NCBI RefSeq assembly: GCF_900112065.1
Contig: NZ_FOKE01000001.1
Coordinates: 388,828 to 452,827 of the forward strand
Direction: 5' to 3'
Source: Cohnella sp. OV330
GTDB taxonomy: Bacteria > Bacillota > Bacilli > Paenibacillales > Paenibacillaceae
Length of the DNA stretch: 64,000 bases
The notes beneath the pieces are model-generated. The model saw only the letters and a program-made list of their open reading frames with translations, was not told where the DNA came from and ran no database searches. Of the stretch, positions 35,591-44,759 are shown piece by piece (position 1 is the stretch's first letter; each line of letters starts with the position of its first letter). Position numbers and translations under genes: made by a program.

Positions 35591-37579
35591 CTAGTCTAAT
35601 GCGCCAACCTGATTCTCCCCCTGCACATCCTGCCGTAGCACCCACATGAAGTAGAGCGCTTTGGCGGCTTTGGCGCGGGTGACGACGGTCTTCGGCTCGA
35701 ACGCCGTGCCGTTCGCCATCCGGCCTCTGGCGATGCCGGCCTCCGAGCGAATCAGGCCGAGCTCGTACGCTTCCTTCGCCTTGGCGAATAGCTCGGGGGC
35801 GATAGCCGCGGTGTCGGTCAGCTGTCCGAAGGAGACGAGCGGGTAATACATCGCCCCTCTCGTGCCCGAGTCTAGATATGGATCGTAGCCTGGATCGCCG
35901 GGGACGACAGATGCGCCGTTGTAGTCGGTCATGAACCGCGGCTTGTCGGCGGGGAAACGGGCGTGATAAGCGTCGACCAAGATCGCGGCCATCGTCTCGC
36001 GGGTCAGCTCGCCGTCCGGGTAATCGGAAATGGACGATGGTTGCACGCCGAATGCGAGCGACAGCGCCTCTTTAAACGCGGACACGGTCATCGAATCGTG
36101 CGGACGGAAGTTGCCCTGCGCATCCTTGTGCATGACGCCCAGTTGGATGAGCTTCTCGATTTGGTTGCGATAATAGGCGTTCGGACCGACCGTCGTATCG
36201 CGCGTCATCTCGGGGAAGACTGCCGACCAATCGCCGGTTGAAGCCGCGTCTTTGACTGCCGGCAGCAAGAAGGACGAGATCGCGGCAGCCGTGGGATCGC
36301 CCGCCCGGCCCAAGCGGACGAGCTCGGTCGCGACGATTCGCGCGAACGGCTTGGCGAGCGCCTCCTTATAATGCGTGCCGTCGATCTTGCCCGCGGGATG
36401 GCCGTTGGCATAGCTGCCGTCGTTGGTCTTGCCCGCCGTCTCGCCGGCTTCGATCGACATGACGATGGCGGAGATGGCATCCAGTCCGGATTCGTTGTAG
36501 AATTTGAGGCTTTCCGCATTTAGGTCGACCAGCGTGATTCCGGCCGCTTCGGACAGCCGCTCCATCAACGCCGGGAACTGGCGGACAACGAAGGAGTTCG
36601 TGAAAACGTCGGAGAGCGCCTCTCCGTCCACTCTCGACATCGGCGTCACCATGACCGGGATCAAGCCGCGCGCGCGAATGGCCGGGAGGTACAGCTCCGT
36701 CATATATTTCGCATACATCTCCTCGGTGGACCCTCGCCCGAAGCGCCGTTTCTCGTCGTAGCTCTCGTCGTTGTGGCCGAACTGGATGAGGATGTAGTCG
36801 CCGACGCAGCCTTCGAGCAGAATCTCGTTCAGGCGGCCTTCCCAGTAGGAGTTCTTGAACGAGCGCCCGCCCATCGAATAGTTGACGACGTTCACTCGGT
36901 CCGCATCGAAAAGCGATCCGACGATCTGCCCCCAGCCGCTCATGGGCGCTTCGTCGAAGGTGTACGTCTTGACCGTCGAATCCCCGAGGATGAAAAGATT
37001 CGGCACGCGTCCGTCCTCTCTCGTCTGCGGAGGCAGCAGTTCGAGCGCGATCTCCGCCAGTCCGACGGGAACGCTAATCTCGGTTGGCTCGATCTCGATC
37101 TCAATCGCATCGAATCCGTTGACATACGTATATGTCCACTCGCTGCCCGAAGCCTCGGCATTGAAACGGATCGGCAGCCGCTTCGCCGCATCCCAGTGTC
37201 CATCCTGGAGCAGGCGGTCGCCGTGCATGCCGGATACGGACACGGTCGCCTGTGCGGCGTCCGAGGTCAGCTTGACGCGGATGCGATAAGCGCCCGGCGG
37301 CGCATGGAACCGAAACGCCATGCCGTAGCGGTTGAATTCGTCGCCCTCGAAGCCGGGTTCGGCGTCGAACGCGGTCTCCACGATCGAGAAACCCGCGCCG
37401 TCCGACCGGATGCCCGCGGCATGTACGGTTCTGGGCGGCAGCGTGCAGGTCTCCTCGACAAATCCGTAGCCAACAGTCGGATCATAGAGCGGCGCGCGGC
37501 CTTCTGCGTCTAGCGTCACGGCCATATATCCAGGCTTGGTTTGTTCGGTAAAATTAAACTTCAGTGCAAGCTCCGTCAT
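35591..37579 (-). CDS. Rhamnogalacturonan acetylesterase-like SGNH protein with SLH repeats
   Basis: 662 residues in three parts. The first 190 residues form a galactose-binding-like beta domain (RVKLTSDAAQATVSVSG region). The middle (about 195-430) is an SGNH esterase of the rhamnogalacturonan-acetylesterase type: FILGDSTVKT, NYSMGGRSFKN, IQFGHNDE and the later DGTHYKEALA. The last 200 residues resemble SLH repeats (IEKLIQLGVMHKDAQGNFRP, TRAKAAKALYFMW). No signal peptide is present, which is odd with SLH domains. It removes acetyl groups from pectin oligosaccharides by inference. Last gene of the operon; ATG 37579 follows AAGGAGG. Confidence 0.85.
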   Translation of the reverse strand: MTELALKFNFTEQTKPGYMAVTLDAEGRAPLYDPTVGYGFVEETCTLPPRTVHAAGIRSDGAGFSIVETAFDAEPGFEGDEFNRYGMAFRFHAPPGAYRIRVKLTSDAAQATVSVSGMHGDRLLQDGHWDAAKRLPIRFNAEASGSEWTYTYVNGFDAIEIEIEPTEISVPVGLAEIALELLPPQTREDGRVPNLFILGDSTVKTYTFDEAPMSGWGQIVGSLFDADRVNVVNYSMGGRSFKNSYWEGRLNEILLEGCVGDYILIQFGHNDESYDEKRRFGRGSTEEMYAKYMTELYLPAIRARGLIPVMVTPMSRVDGEALSDVFTNSFVVRQFPALMERLSEAAGITLVDLNAESLKFYNESGLDAISAIVMSIEAGETAGKTNDGSYANGHPAGKIDGTHYKEALAKPFARIVATELVRLGRAGDPTAAAISSFLLPAVKDAASTGDWSAVFPEMTRDTTVGPNAYYRNQIEKLIQLGVMHKDAQGNFRPHDSMTVSAFKEALSLAFGVQPSSISDYPDGELTRETMAAILVDAYHARFPADKPRFMTDYNGASVVPGDPGYDPYLDSGTRGAMYYPLVSFGQLTDTAAIAPELFAKAKEAYELGLIRSEAGIARGRMANGTAFEPKTVVTRAKAAKALYFMWVLRQDVQGENQVGALD

Positions 37580-37594
37580 GCGAGAGATGCCTCC

Positions 37595-39184
37595 TTAATT
37601 CTGTGCGCCGACCCGCGCCGACACGCGAAACCAGTCGACCTCCAACTGCCCGCCGCCGGAACCGGACGCGAACAAGCCGAGCTTGGCGCCGACCCAGTGG
37701 CCTTCCGACGCCTGAAACGCCTTTGCCGGAATCGCATCATACGATGCGCCATCGTCCAGGCTGTAGCTGTACACGCAGCTGGCATCGGCCGACACCTCGA
37801 CGCGCAAACGGACAAGCTCCGTCCCGGTCAGCGGCAGCGACCATAGTTCGGCTTCGCCGGACTTGTCTCCAGCGGCGAGATAGAGGGTCAGCGCGCTATT
37901 GGCATCGTCGGCGTGATCGGCAACTCCAACGTTCGCCGATCCTCTCCGCACAGCCAGACAGCTGTACCGATAGCCGAACACGATCAGCCCGCCGTTGTCG
38001 CCAACTTTGAGGCCCGTAGCATCCACCAGAGATTCGGCCACAAACGTCGGCGCCGGAAACTTCTGCATCAACAGATTCGGCGCCTGATACAAGCCGCCGC
38101 TCTCCCCTTGCCGCGGCACGGCATGCAGTCGAATAAAGCCCGGCCGCTCCGACAAACTATACCAGCGCACGTCCGGATTGGCCTGCCACTGCCATTGCAG
38201 CCCAAGCTGCGACGCGTCGAATTCATCCGACGTGGCCGGCACTTCTACCGCGCACGCTTCGCCCACATTCGGCTTGCGATAGCGCAGCACCGGCTCCCCG
38301 ATCGCTTCGCCTGGCCGCCGCTCGCCCATGACCGGCCAGCCGTCCTCCCAGTTCATCGGCTGCAGATGCACGACCCGGCCGTACGGCCCCTTGTCCTGGA
38401 AATGCACGAACCACGACTCGCCCGACGCCAGCTCCACCCAGCCGCCTTGATGCGGGCCGTTGACCTCCGTTTCACCCTGATGCAAGACGATCCGGTCCTC
38501 GTACGGCCCCCAGACACTGTCCGAGCGGAACACCGTCTGCCACCCCGTCGCGACGCCGCCCGCCGGCGCAAAAATATAATAATAGCCGTCTCGCTTGTAC
38601 AGCTTGGGCCCCTCCAGCGTCGGGTGCTTGTCCGTCCCGTCGTAGACGATCCGGCCCTCGCCCAGCACCTTCCGGCCATCCGCCGACATCTCGCATAGGT
38701 TGAGCTTGTGCTTGATGCCGCTGCGGCTGTGCGCGTACGCATGGATCAGATACGCCCGGCCGTCCTCGTCCCATAACGGACAGACGTCGATCAGCCCCTT
38801 GCCCGGCTTCGCCAGATGCAGCGGCGCCCATTCCCCGGCGGGATCATCCGCGGTCGTCATCAGGATGCCGACGTCGGGATCGCCGTAGTAGATCCAGTAC
38901 TTGCCCGCATGATAGCGCAGGCTCGGCGCCCAGACGCCGCCCCCGTGCTGCGGCGCATCGTACCCGGCCAGCGGCATGCGAGGCACGGCATGGTTGATCA
39001 GCCGCCAGTTGACCAGGTCCCGCGAATGCAGAATCGGCATCCCGGGCACATGCCCGAAGCTGGAAGCCGTCATATAGAAGTCGGACCCGACCCGGATGAC
39101 GTCCGGATCCGAATAATCCGCGTGCACGATCGGATTGAGATAAGTGCCGTCGCCCTGATCGGGCACCCACGAATGCTGCGCCAC
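37595..39184 (-). CDS. GH43 glycoside hydrolase
   Basis: About 529 residues. The five-bladed catalytic domain starts NPIVHADYSDPDVIRVGSDF, with the conserved catalytic-base Asp region at SDPD (near 26), and continues with VWAPSLRYHAGKYWIYYGDP and the acid region (LEGPKLYKRDGYYYIFAPAG). The C-terminal 200 residues are a beta-sandwich typical of GH43 proteins that act on arabinose or xylose linkages. No signal peptide. GTG 39184 has GGAGG upstream. Fourth gene of the operon; likely trims side chains of imported oligosaccharides. Confidence 0.88.
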   Translation of the reverse strand: MAQHSWVPDQGDGTYLNPIVHADYSDPDVIRVGSDFYMTASSFGHVPGMPILHSRDLVNWRLINHAVPRMPLAGYDAPQHGGGVWAPSLRYHAGKYWIYYGDPDVGILMTTADDPAGEWAPLHLAKPGKGLIDVCPLWDEDGRAYLIHAYAHSRSGIKHKLNLCEMSADGRKVLGEGRIVYDGTDKHPTLEGPKLYKRDGYYYIFAPAGGVATGWQTVFRSDSVWGPYEDRIVLHQGETEVNGPHQGGWVELASGESWFVHFQDKGPYGRVVHLQPMNWEDGWPVMGERRPGEAIGEPVLRYRKPNVGEACAVEVPATSDEFDASQLGLQWQWQANPDVRWYSLSERPGFIRLHAVPRQGESGGLYQAPNLLMQKFPAPTFVAESLVDATGLKVGDNGGLIVFGYRYSCLAVRRGSANVGVADHADDANSALTLYLAAGDKSGEAELWSLPLTGTELVRLRVEVSADASCVYSYSLDDGASYDAIPAKAFQASEGHWVGAKLGLFASGSGGGQLEVDWFRVSARVGAQN

Positions 39185-39233
39185 GCGAGCTCCTCCTTTT
39201 TGCTGCGAAAATAAAAATGACTGCCCCGACCGA

Positions 39234-40364
39234 CTATTCCTGCGCCAAGTAACGCTCGACCTCAAGCGCGCACAGCAGCAGCGGCCCGATGCCCATATAG
39301 TGATCCGAGACGATCGCTTCGGAAATGTAGTAGTCGAACGTGCCGTTGCGGTCCTTGCTTAATCCCGCGCCGTTGCAGATTCGATGCAGATGCACGCCGT
39401 CCGCGTCCTCCGTCACGAGCCGCTCTTGAATGCCCTGCCAGCCCTTCAGCATCGCCTCGCGGAAGCCGCCGCTCAGATAGCCGAGCCGCAGCGCCTTGGC
39501 CATCGCGTAGACGAACATGATGCTGCCGGACGCCTCGAGGTAATTGCCTTTGCGATCACCTTGATCGAGCACCTGGTACCACAGGCCGCTGGCCGGATCC
39601 TGCACGCGGACCAAGGCATGGCACATCCGTTCGAAAATGCCGACGATCGTGCCGCGCTTCGGATGCGCGACCGGGATGTGGTCCAGGCAGTCGACGACCG
39701 CCATCGCATACCAGCCCATCGCCCGGCTCCAGAAGTTCTTGGACAGGCCCGTGACCGAGTCCGCCCACTCCTGCTCTCGCGCCTCGTCCCAGCCGTGGTA
39801 GAGCAGCCCCGTCCGCGGATCGCGGGTCCGGCGTTCGACCAGCAGCAGCTGATGCGCGACCTCGTCCGTCAACTCCGGGCGTCCGAATACTTTCGCATAC
39901 TCCGCCAGAAACGGCGAAGCCATATACAAGCCGTCCAGCCACATCTGGAACGGATAGATCTTCTTGTGCCAGAAGCCGCCCTCCGACGTGCGAGGCTGCC
40001 CGATCAACTGCGTCGCCAGCGTGTCCGCCGCTTTGGCATACCGCGCATCGCCGCCCCGCGCCAGCAGCGGGAACAGATTTTTGCCCTGATTGATCTGGTC
40101 GAGGTTGTACTCCTCCAGCGAGTACGTGGCGATCGTCCCGTCCTCGGCGATATAGTAGTCCATGTGCAATCGCATAAAATCGAAATAGCGCTCGTCACCG
40201 AGCTGCGCGCCCGCCTTCGACATCGACATCAGCAGCATGCCCGGGACGTACGCCCAGCGCTCGAGCGGATACGGATGATATCCGTCCTCCCCGCACTGAC
40301 GCAGGATCGTGTCCGCGATCCGCGTCGACCAGGCCGTTTGCTTCGTTAGCGATTCGGTTGCCAT
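39234..40364 (-). CDS. GH105 unsaturated rhamnogalacturonyl hydrolase
   Basis: 376 residues, the normal length of YteR/YesR-type enzymes with an (alpha/alpha)6 barrel. Visible family features are LDGLYMASPFLAEYAKVFGR, WSRAMGWYAMAVVDCLDHIP, LWYQVLDQ and GNYLEASGSIMFVYAMAKA. It removes the unsaturated uronic acid produced by lyases from the non-reducing end of rhamnogalacturonan oligomers. Cytoplasmic. It starts three bases after the preceding stop, with GAGAGGGG inside that gene. Confidence 0.92.
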   Translation of the reverse strand: MATESLTKQTAWSTRIADTILRQCGEDGYHPYPLERWAYVPGMLLMSMSKAGAQLGDERYFDFMRLHMDYYIAEDGTIATYSLEEYNLDQINQGKNLFPLLARGGDARYAKAADTLATQLIGQPRTSEGGFWHKKIYPFQMWLDGLYMASPFLAEYAKVFGRPELTDEVAHQLLLVERRTRDPRTGLLYHGWDEAREQEWADSVTGLSKNFWSRAMGWYAMAVVDCLDHIPVAHPKRGTIVGIFERMCHALVRVQDPASGLWYQVLDQGDRKGNYLEASGSIMFVYAMAKALRLGYLSGGFREAMLKGWQGIQERLVTEDADGVHLHRICNGAGLSKDRNGTFDYYISEAIVSDHYMGIGPLLLCALEVERYLAQE

Positions 40365-40367
40365 CGT

Positions 40368-41417
40368 TCAAGCCCCTCTCTTCGTATCCGGGGATGCCGC
40401 CAGCTGCTCCCGCAGCCAGGCATACGCCGGCTCCCCGTGAATCTCGTGTCCGCCTTCGAAAAAGTCCGCCTGAACCGCGTCCACTGCGCCAACGTCGGCA
40501 TAGATACGCTTCAATTGTTCGTAAGCCTTGAGCGCTGGCTCGCGCGGGAACACGCGGTCCGTATCGCCCGACTCCAGGAACAAGCTTCTCGGCGCGATCA
40601 GCCCGAGCAGGTCGGGCATCTCCGCTTCCGGCAGCAGGCCGGGGATGTAGTTGTCCAGGCAGTGGTTGCGGTCAAGGATGCTCTCTTCGAACAAGCTCGC
40701 GTACCCGCTGACGACGGCGCAGCGCACGCGCGGATCGAGCGCCGCCGCGAAGCCCGCCACGAGGCCGCCGCCGGAAATGCCCATAATGCTGATGCGCGTC
40801 GGATCCACCTCGGCGCGGCTTTGCGCATAGTCGATGGCTGATCGCGTCTCGCGTACCCGGAGTCCTGCGACCGTCCGTCCGATCATCAAGAGATGAACCG
40901 CCAGCCGGAAGCACGAGGACTGACCCGGCCCCTGCGCGATGTCTTCCGCCAGCCTGCGGTCGCCGAACCCAGCCAGTTCCGGCGCGATTGCAACGAACCC
41001 CTGCCGGGCAAGCGACACGGCAAAGTCCTTGTGCAGCCCGGCTGCGCCGGCCCGCTCGCGACCGTCCGGCTCCAGGCCGACGATCTCGCGCGCGCCGTAA
41101 CCGTGACCGTGCAGCGCGATGACCGCCGGCAGCCTCGCCGCTTCCGAGTCCGCGCCCGCCGGCACGAGCACGTACGCGCGCATCCGCAGTCCTTCGACCG
41201 TCCCGATCTCCACGAGCTCGCGCGTATAGCCGTCGCACGCGACCCGTTCCAACAGCTGCGGCTTCGGATCGTCCCCGGCCTCCGGAAATTCGCCGAGCAG
41301 CCGGCCGAACGTCTCGATCAACCGATCTCTCGCCTCATCCGTTACCGGCAGGCCGCGCGCCTCCCGCTTCTCCGCCGCTTCTTGCTTCAGTGCGTCCAGA
41401 TATTGCTCCAGCTTCAT
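40368..41417 (-). CDS. Alpha/beta hydrolase, acetyl-esterase-like
   Basis: About 349 residues from ATG 41417. The alpha/beta-hydrolase triad is visible: nucleophile in MGISGGGLVAG, acid in ESGDTDRVFP, histidine in FEGGHEIHGE; the oxyanion region is ALHGHGYGA. No signal peptide. It matches the DUF-type esterases often found in Paenibacillus sugar-degradation loci and probably removes acetyl or other ester groups from oligosaccharides. Second gene of the operon. The open frame continues upstream into the pectinesterase gene, but that part is a shadow. Confidence 0.83.
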   Translation of the reverse strand: MKLEQYLDALKQEAAEKREARGLPVTDEARDRLIETFGRLLGEFPEAGDDPKPQLLERVACDGYTRELVEIGTVEGLRMRAYVLVPAGADSEAARLPAVIALHGHGYGAREIVGLEPDGRERAGAAGLHKDFAVSLARQGFVAIAPELAGFGDRRLAEDIAQGPGQSSCFRLAVHLLMIGRTVAGLRVRETRSAIDYAQSRAEVDPTRISIMGISGGGLVAGFAAALDPRVRCAVVSGYASLFEESILDRNHCLDNYIPGLLPEAEMPDLLGLIAPRSLFLESGDTDRVFPREPALKAYEQLKRIYADVGAVDAVQADFFEGGHEIHGEPAYAWLREQLAASPDTKRGA

Positions 41418-41452
41418 CGCGATCCACTTCCTTTTCGTTTCAAAAACGTCGC

Positions 41453-42343
41453 TTAATATCCTTCCGGATGCCAGCCGCCGAAAATCTCGATGATCCGGTA
41501 ATCCCCCGCTTCCGCCGCGGACAGCTGCCGCGACCATGCGACCCGCGCTTCCGGAATGGCGCCCGGCCCGCTGCTTGCGAATTCCTCGTACCGGCTCGTC
41601 CCCTCGCGGTCCGGTTGCCCCCAGTTGTGCCAGCCTTCCTCCGCCACCGAACCGTCCATGACCGTCCGGATGAACGCGACATGCGCATACGGACGCCACG
41701 GCCGGCCGAGATAGACGTCCCGCACGCCTTCGCCGCTCGTAATCTTGCAGTCGAGGAACACGTACCCGAACCGCGTCCCCTCTGGAGTCGAAGCAGCGGT
41801 AATATAACCGCGCGACCGCTTGTTGTGCAGCGTGCACCGGTCGAACACCGCGGTGGCCGCGCCGAAAATATAATCGACGTCTCCTTCGATATAGCAGTCG
41901 TTATAATATTGCAGGCCTTGGCCCGTATAAAGCGTATCCTGATCGCCCAGCAGCGCGGCGTTGCGGAACACCGCCCGACCGGCGTCGACGAACGCCGCGA
42001 CGGCTTGGCCGGTGCCCGGTCCGGATGCGTTGCGAATCGTCACGTTCTCCGCCGTGAACGACTCGGCCAGCACGTTGAGCGTGCCCGAGCGGAACGTGCC
42101 GAGCGGCTGCCCGTCGGCGCCCAGCGTATGGGCGTTGTCCGACCAGGTCAGAATCGTCCGCTCCCGGTCCTCGCCCAGCAGCAGAATCGGCGGCGCCGTG
42201 GCCGGAATCGTGATTTTCTCTTCGTATACGCCCGGCTTGATGCGGATCGTGACCGGCGCGCCGCCCGCTGTCGCGAGCGAGTCGACGGCGTCCTGAAGGC
42301 GGCGATAATCGGCGTCTCCTTGCGCAGATACAGTGATCAACAC
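41453..42343 (-). CDS. Pectinesterase (CE8 family)
   Basis: About 296 residues forming the right-handed beta-helix of pectin methylesterases. The family landmarks are in order: GTGQAVAAFVDAGRAVFRN (Gln of the oxyanion hole), GDQDTLYT (acid Asp), GDVDYIFGAATAVF (nucleophile Asp) and YLGRPWRPYA (Arg). It hydrolyses methyl esters of galacturonan. No signal peptide, so it should act on imported oligomers. GTG 42343 has AAGGAG seven bases upstream. First gene of the five-gene operon, divergent from an AraC regulator. Confidence 0.92.
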   Translation of the reverse strand: MLITVSAQGDADYRRLQDAVDSLATAGGAPVTIRIKPGVYEEKITIPATAPPILLLGEDRERTILTWSDNAHTLGADGQPLGTFRSGTLNVLAESFTAENVTIRNASGPGTGQAVAAFVDAGRAVFRNAALLGDQDTLYTGQGLQYYNDCYIEGDVDYIFGAATAVFDRCTLHNKRSRGYITAASTPEGTRFGYVFLDCKITSGEGVRDVYLGRPWRPYAHVAFIRTVMDGSVAEEGWHNWGQPDREGTSRYEEFASSGPGAIPEARVAWSRQLSAAEAGDYRIIEIFGGWHPEGY

Positions 42344-42375
42344 GGCAGTGCTCCTTTCCAATGCGAACCTTATTC

Positions 42376-42383
42376 ATTATAAT
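42376..42383. promoter_or_regulatory. Overlapping divergent -10 elements
   Basis: ATTATAAT contains TATAAT on the plus strand (42378-42383, with TTTCCA 17 bases upstream) and TATAAT on the minus strand (42381-42376). They can serve the AraC gene and the pectinesterase operon respectively. The minus-strand promoter lacks a good -35, as expected if it needs an activator. Confidence 0.5.
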
Positions 42384-42425
42384 CTAGGATCAAGAGACCC
42401 GCTGTCCGGAAACGGAGGAAACACG

Positions 42426-43295
42426 ATGTCCGCTTCAATGGACGCTACGCCCAAATATTTCGTGGAAAACGGTAGCGTCAGCATACAGCGCATCAAACGC
42501 CACGGCGTGACCGCGATGCCGCGGCCGCACAGCCACGACGCCGTGGAGCTGTATTACCTGCTCGACGGCGAGCGCGTCTACTTCGTCGACGGCAAGGTAA
42601 TCACTCTGCGCAAAGGCGAGCTGATCGCCATCGCCGGCGGCGTCATCCATTCGACGGCCAGCTCCGAGATCGCCGAGTTCGAGCGCGTCCTCATCCACTA
42701 CGAAGCGTCCGCGCTGCCCGGCGCGCTGCGCGGCCAGGTGCTTTTCGAGACGGGAGAATCGTGCCGCGTCTTCGCGCTGAATCTGCGCGAACGCGAGGAA
42801 GCCGAGCGCCTGATGCGCCGGATGCTGGAGGAATGCGCGCTGGCGAAGCCTTACTACGAGCCCTGCTGCGTATCGCTGCTCGCGGAGCTGGCCATCCTGC
42901 TCGGACGCTCCGAGCGGTCGGCCGCCGCAGGGGCTTCCCGCGACGCGCTGCATGCGAAGGTATCTGAGGTCGCCGAATACCTCCAGCGGCATTACCGCGA
43001 ATCGCTGACGCTGGCGGATACGGCGAAGCACTTTTACCTCAGCAGCTCCTATCTGAGCCGCGTCTTCCATCGGCTGACCGGCTTTCATTTCCGCGAATAC
43101 ATCCTTCATCTGCGCGTCCGGGAAGCCCAGCGCCTGCTGGCCCATACCCGCAAGCGAATCTCCGACGTGTCGCTCGACGTGGGCTTCGAGCATCTGTCGC
43201 ACTTCAACAAAGCGTTCAAGCAGGCGTGCGGGCTGACGCCCATGCAGTACCGCAAGTTCGCCAAGGCGGACCCGGCGAGGGAAGCCGAAGTCTAG
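42426..43295 (+). CDS. AraC-family regulator with cupin sensor domain
   Basis: About 289 residues. An N-terminal cupin (RPHSHDAVELYYLLDGERVY, then KGELIAIAGGVIHS) binds the likely sugar ligand. The C-terminal 100 residues hold two HTHs (LTLADTAKHFYLSSSYLSRV, FHRLTGF, and ISDVSLDVGFEHLSHFNKAF). ATG 42426 follows GGAGG. It is divergent from the pectinesterase operon and is its likely activator. Its end overlaps the GH28 gene end by four bases. Confidence 0.9.
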   Translation: MSASMDATPKYFVENGSVSIQRIKRHGVTAMPRPHSHDAVELYYLLDGERVYFVDGKVITLRKGELIAIAGGVIHSTASSEIAEFERVLIHYEASALPGALRGQVLFETGESCRVFALNLREREEAERLMRRMLEECALAKPYYEPCCVSLLAELAILLGRSERSAAAGASRDALHAKVSEVAEYLQRHYRESLTLADTAKHFYLSSSYLSRVFHRLTGFHFREYILHLRVREAQRLLAHTRKRISDVSLDVGFEHLSHFNKAFKQACGLTPMQYRKFAKADPAREAEV

Positions 43296-44743
43296 CGGAT
43301 ATCCGTGTTCGTGCAGGCGTGAAGCTGGATATCCGGCTCTGATGTAACTTGAAGCCGCAGGCCCCGCATCGTCAGCCGGTCGGCATGACGCGCGACGACG
43401 CCGCAGGCGGATTCCGCCGTAAAGTTTTCCACCGTCAAGCCTTCGAGCGGCAGCTCCGGCAGCCCGTTAATAAGCAGCGCCGTCTGCGCGCCGATGCAGG
43501 TCAGATCGCGCAGCGTGATGTTGCGGATGACCGGCGTCTCCTCCGTCACCTCGTACGTCTGCTCGTCGTAGCCCTCCGAGCCTTCCTTGCCCGCGTAGAA
43601 CAGATGGAACGACACCGCTTCGAGCGGAATGCCGGACATATGAATCCGCTCCATCACGATATCCTCCACGACGCCGCCCCGGCCGCGCGCGCTCTTGAAG
43701 CGAATGCCGATATCCGTGTTCATGAAGAGGCAGTCGGAGACGCGCACCGCCCGGACGCCGCCCGACATCTCGCTGCCGACGACGACGCCCCCATGCCCGT
43801 GATACACCGTGCAGTCGCGAATCGTCACGAATTCGCATGGCAGTCCGCGCCGCCGCCCTTCTTCGTCCTTGCCCGACTTCAGGCAGATCGCGTCGTCGCC
43901 GACGTCGAACGTGCTGCGCTCGACGAGCGCGTGACGGCACGACTCCAGATCCAGCCCGTCGCCGTTCTGCGAGTACCAAGGGTTCAGTACGTGGATATTC
44001 CGCACCGTCACCTGCTCGCAGTCCATCAGGTGCAGGCACCAAGCCGGCGAATTCTGAAACGTCGGCCCTTCCAGCAAGACGCGTTTGCAGCCGCGCAGGC
44101 TGAGCATTGCCGGACGCAGATGCGCCCGCGCCGGGGCGTACGCCTCGGGATCGGTCACGCCCTGCTCGCGTAGCCGGCGGACGAGCGCTTCCCCGTCCCG
44201 CGCTTCGGCGGACGGCCACCACATCTCGCCGCCTTCGCTGAGCACTCCGCCCGACTGCTGCAGCTTGCGCCACTGGTCGTCGGTCATCTTGAACCGCTTG
44301 ACCGGGCGCCAGCCTTCCCCGCAACCGTCGAACACGCCGCTGCCCGTAAACGCGATGTCCTCAAGCGCTTCGCCGTCCAGCGGCGACAGGCACCGCACGG
44401 CCGACTGGCCCTCGTACTGGGTCGCGACCAGCGGATACAGGGCGGGATCCGCCTCGAAGCGCACGATCGCGCCGGCCTCGGCGTGCAGCGCCAGCCGGCT
44501 GCGCAGCCGCAGCGGCCCCGTGCGCCAGATGCCCGCCGGGATGCGCACGGTGCCCCCGCCTGCCGCGGCGCAATCGTCGATCGCGCGCTGCAGCGCGTCC
44601 GTGCACAGCGCGAGCGGATCGGGCGTCTCGACATAATCGGCGAGCGAGAACGTCGGGTCCGGGATGTCCGGCAGCGCGGGGATCGGGTACGCTTGGTCTT
44701 GGTCTTTGTCTTGATCTTGTGCCGCATTGGTCTGTACCGTCAT
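43292..44743 (-). CDS. GH28 polygalacturonase-like hydrolase
   Basis: About 483 residues with the GH28 beta-helix motifs: NPWYSQNGDGLDLESCRHAL, VGDDAICLKSGKDEEG, GHGGVVVGSEMSGG and IRFKSARGRGG (the RxK motif). It hydrolyses alpha-1,4-galacturonan or rhamnogalacturonan backbones. There is no signal peptide; the first 20 residues are Gln/Asp-rich. ATG 44743 follows GGGAGGGG. It is 16 bp downstream of the GH43 gene in a two-gene operon. Confidence 0.9.
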   Translation of the reverse strand: MTVQTNAAQDQDKDQDQAYPIPALPDIPDPTFSLADYVETPDPLALCTDALQRAIDDCAAAGGGTVRIPAGIWRTGPLRLRSRLALHAEAGAIVRFEADPALYPLVATQYEGQSAVRCLSPLDGEALEDIAFTGSGVFDGCGEGWRPVKRFKMTDDQWRKLQQSGGVLSEGGEMWWPSAEARDGEALVRRLREQGVTDPEAYAPARAHLRPAMLSLRGCKRVLLEGPTFQNSPAWCLHLMDCEQVTVRNIHVLNPWYSQNGDGLDLESCRHALVERSTFDVGDDAICLKSGKDEEGRRRGLPCEFVTIRDCTVYHGHGGVVVGSEMSGGVRAVRVSDCLFMNTDIGIRFKSARGRGGVVEDIVMERIHMSGIPLEAVSFHLFYAGKEGSEGYDEQTYEVTEETPVIRNITLRDLTCIGAQTALLINGLPELPLEGLTVENFTAESACGVVARHADRLTMRGLRLQVTSEPDIQLHACTNTDIR

Positions 44744-44759
44744 TTGCGTCTCCCCTCCC

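Noticed and set aside
36773..37513. Long antisense open frames in the GC-rich pectin region (also near 37913, 39384, 43349, 45228 and 49000)
   Set aside because: They mirror recognised enzyme genes, are Arg/Pro/Ala-rich and lack ribosome sites; typical shadows in GC-rich DNA.
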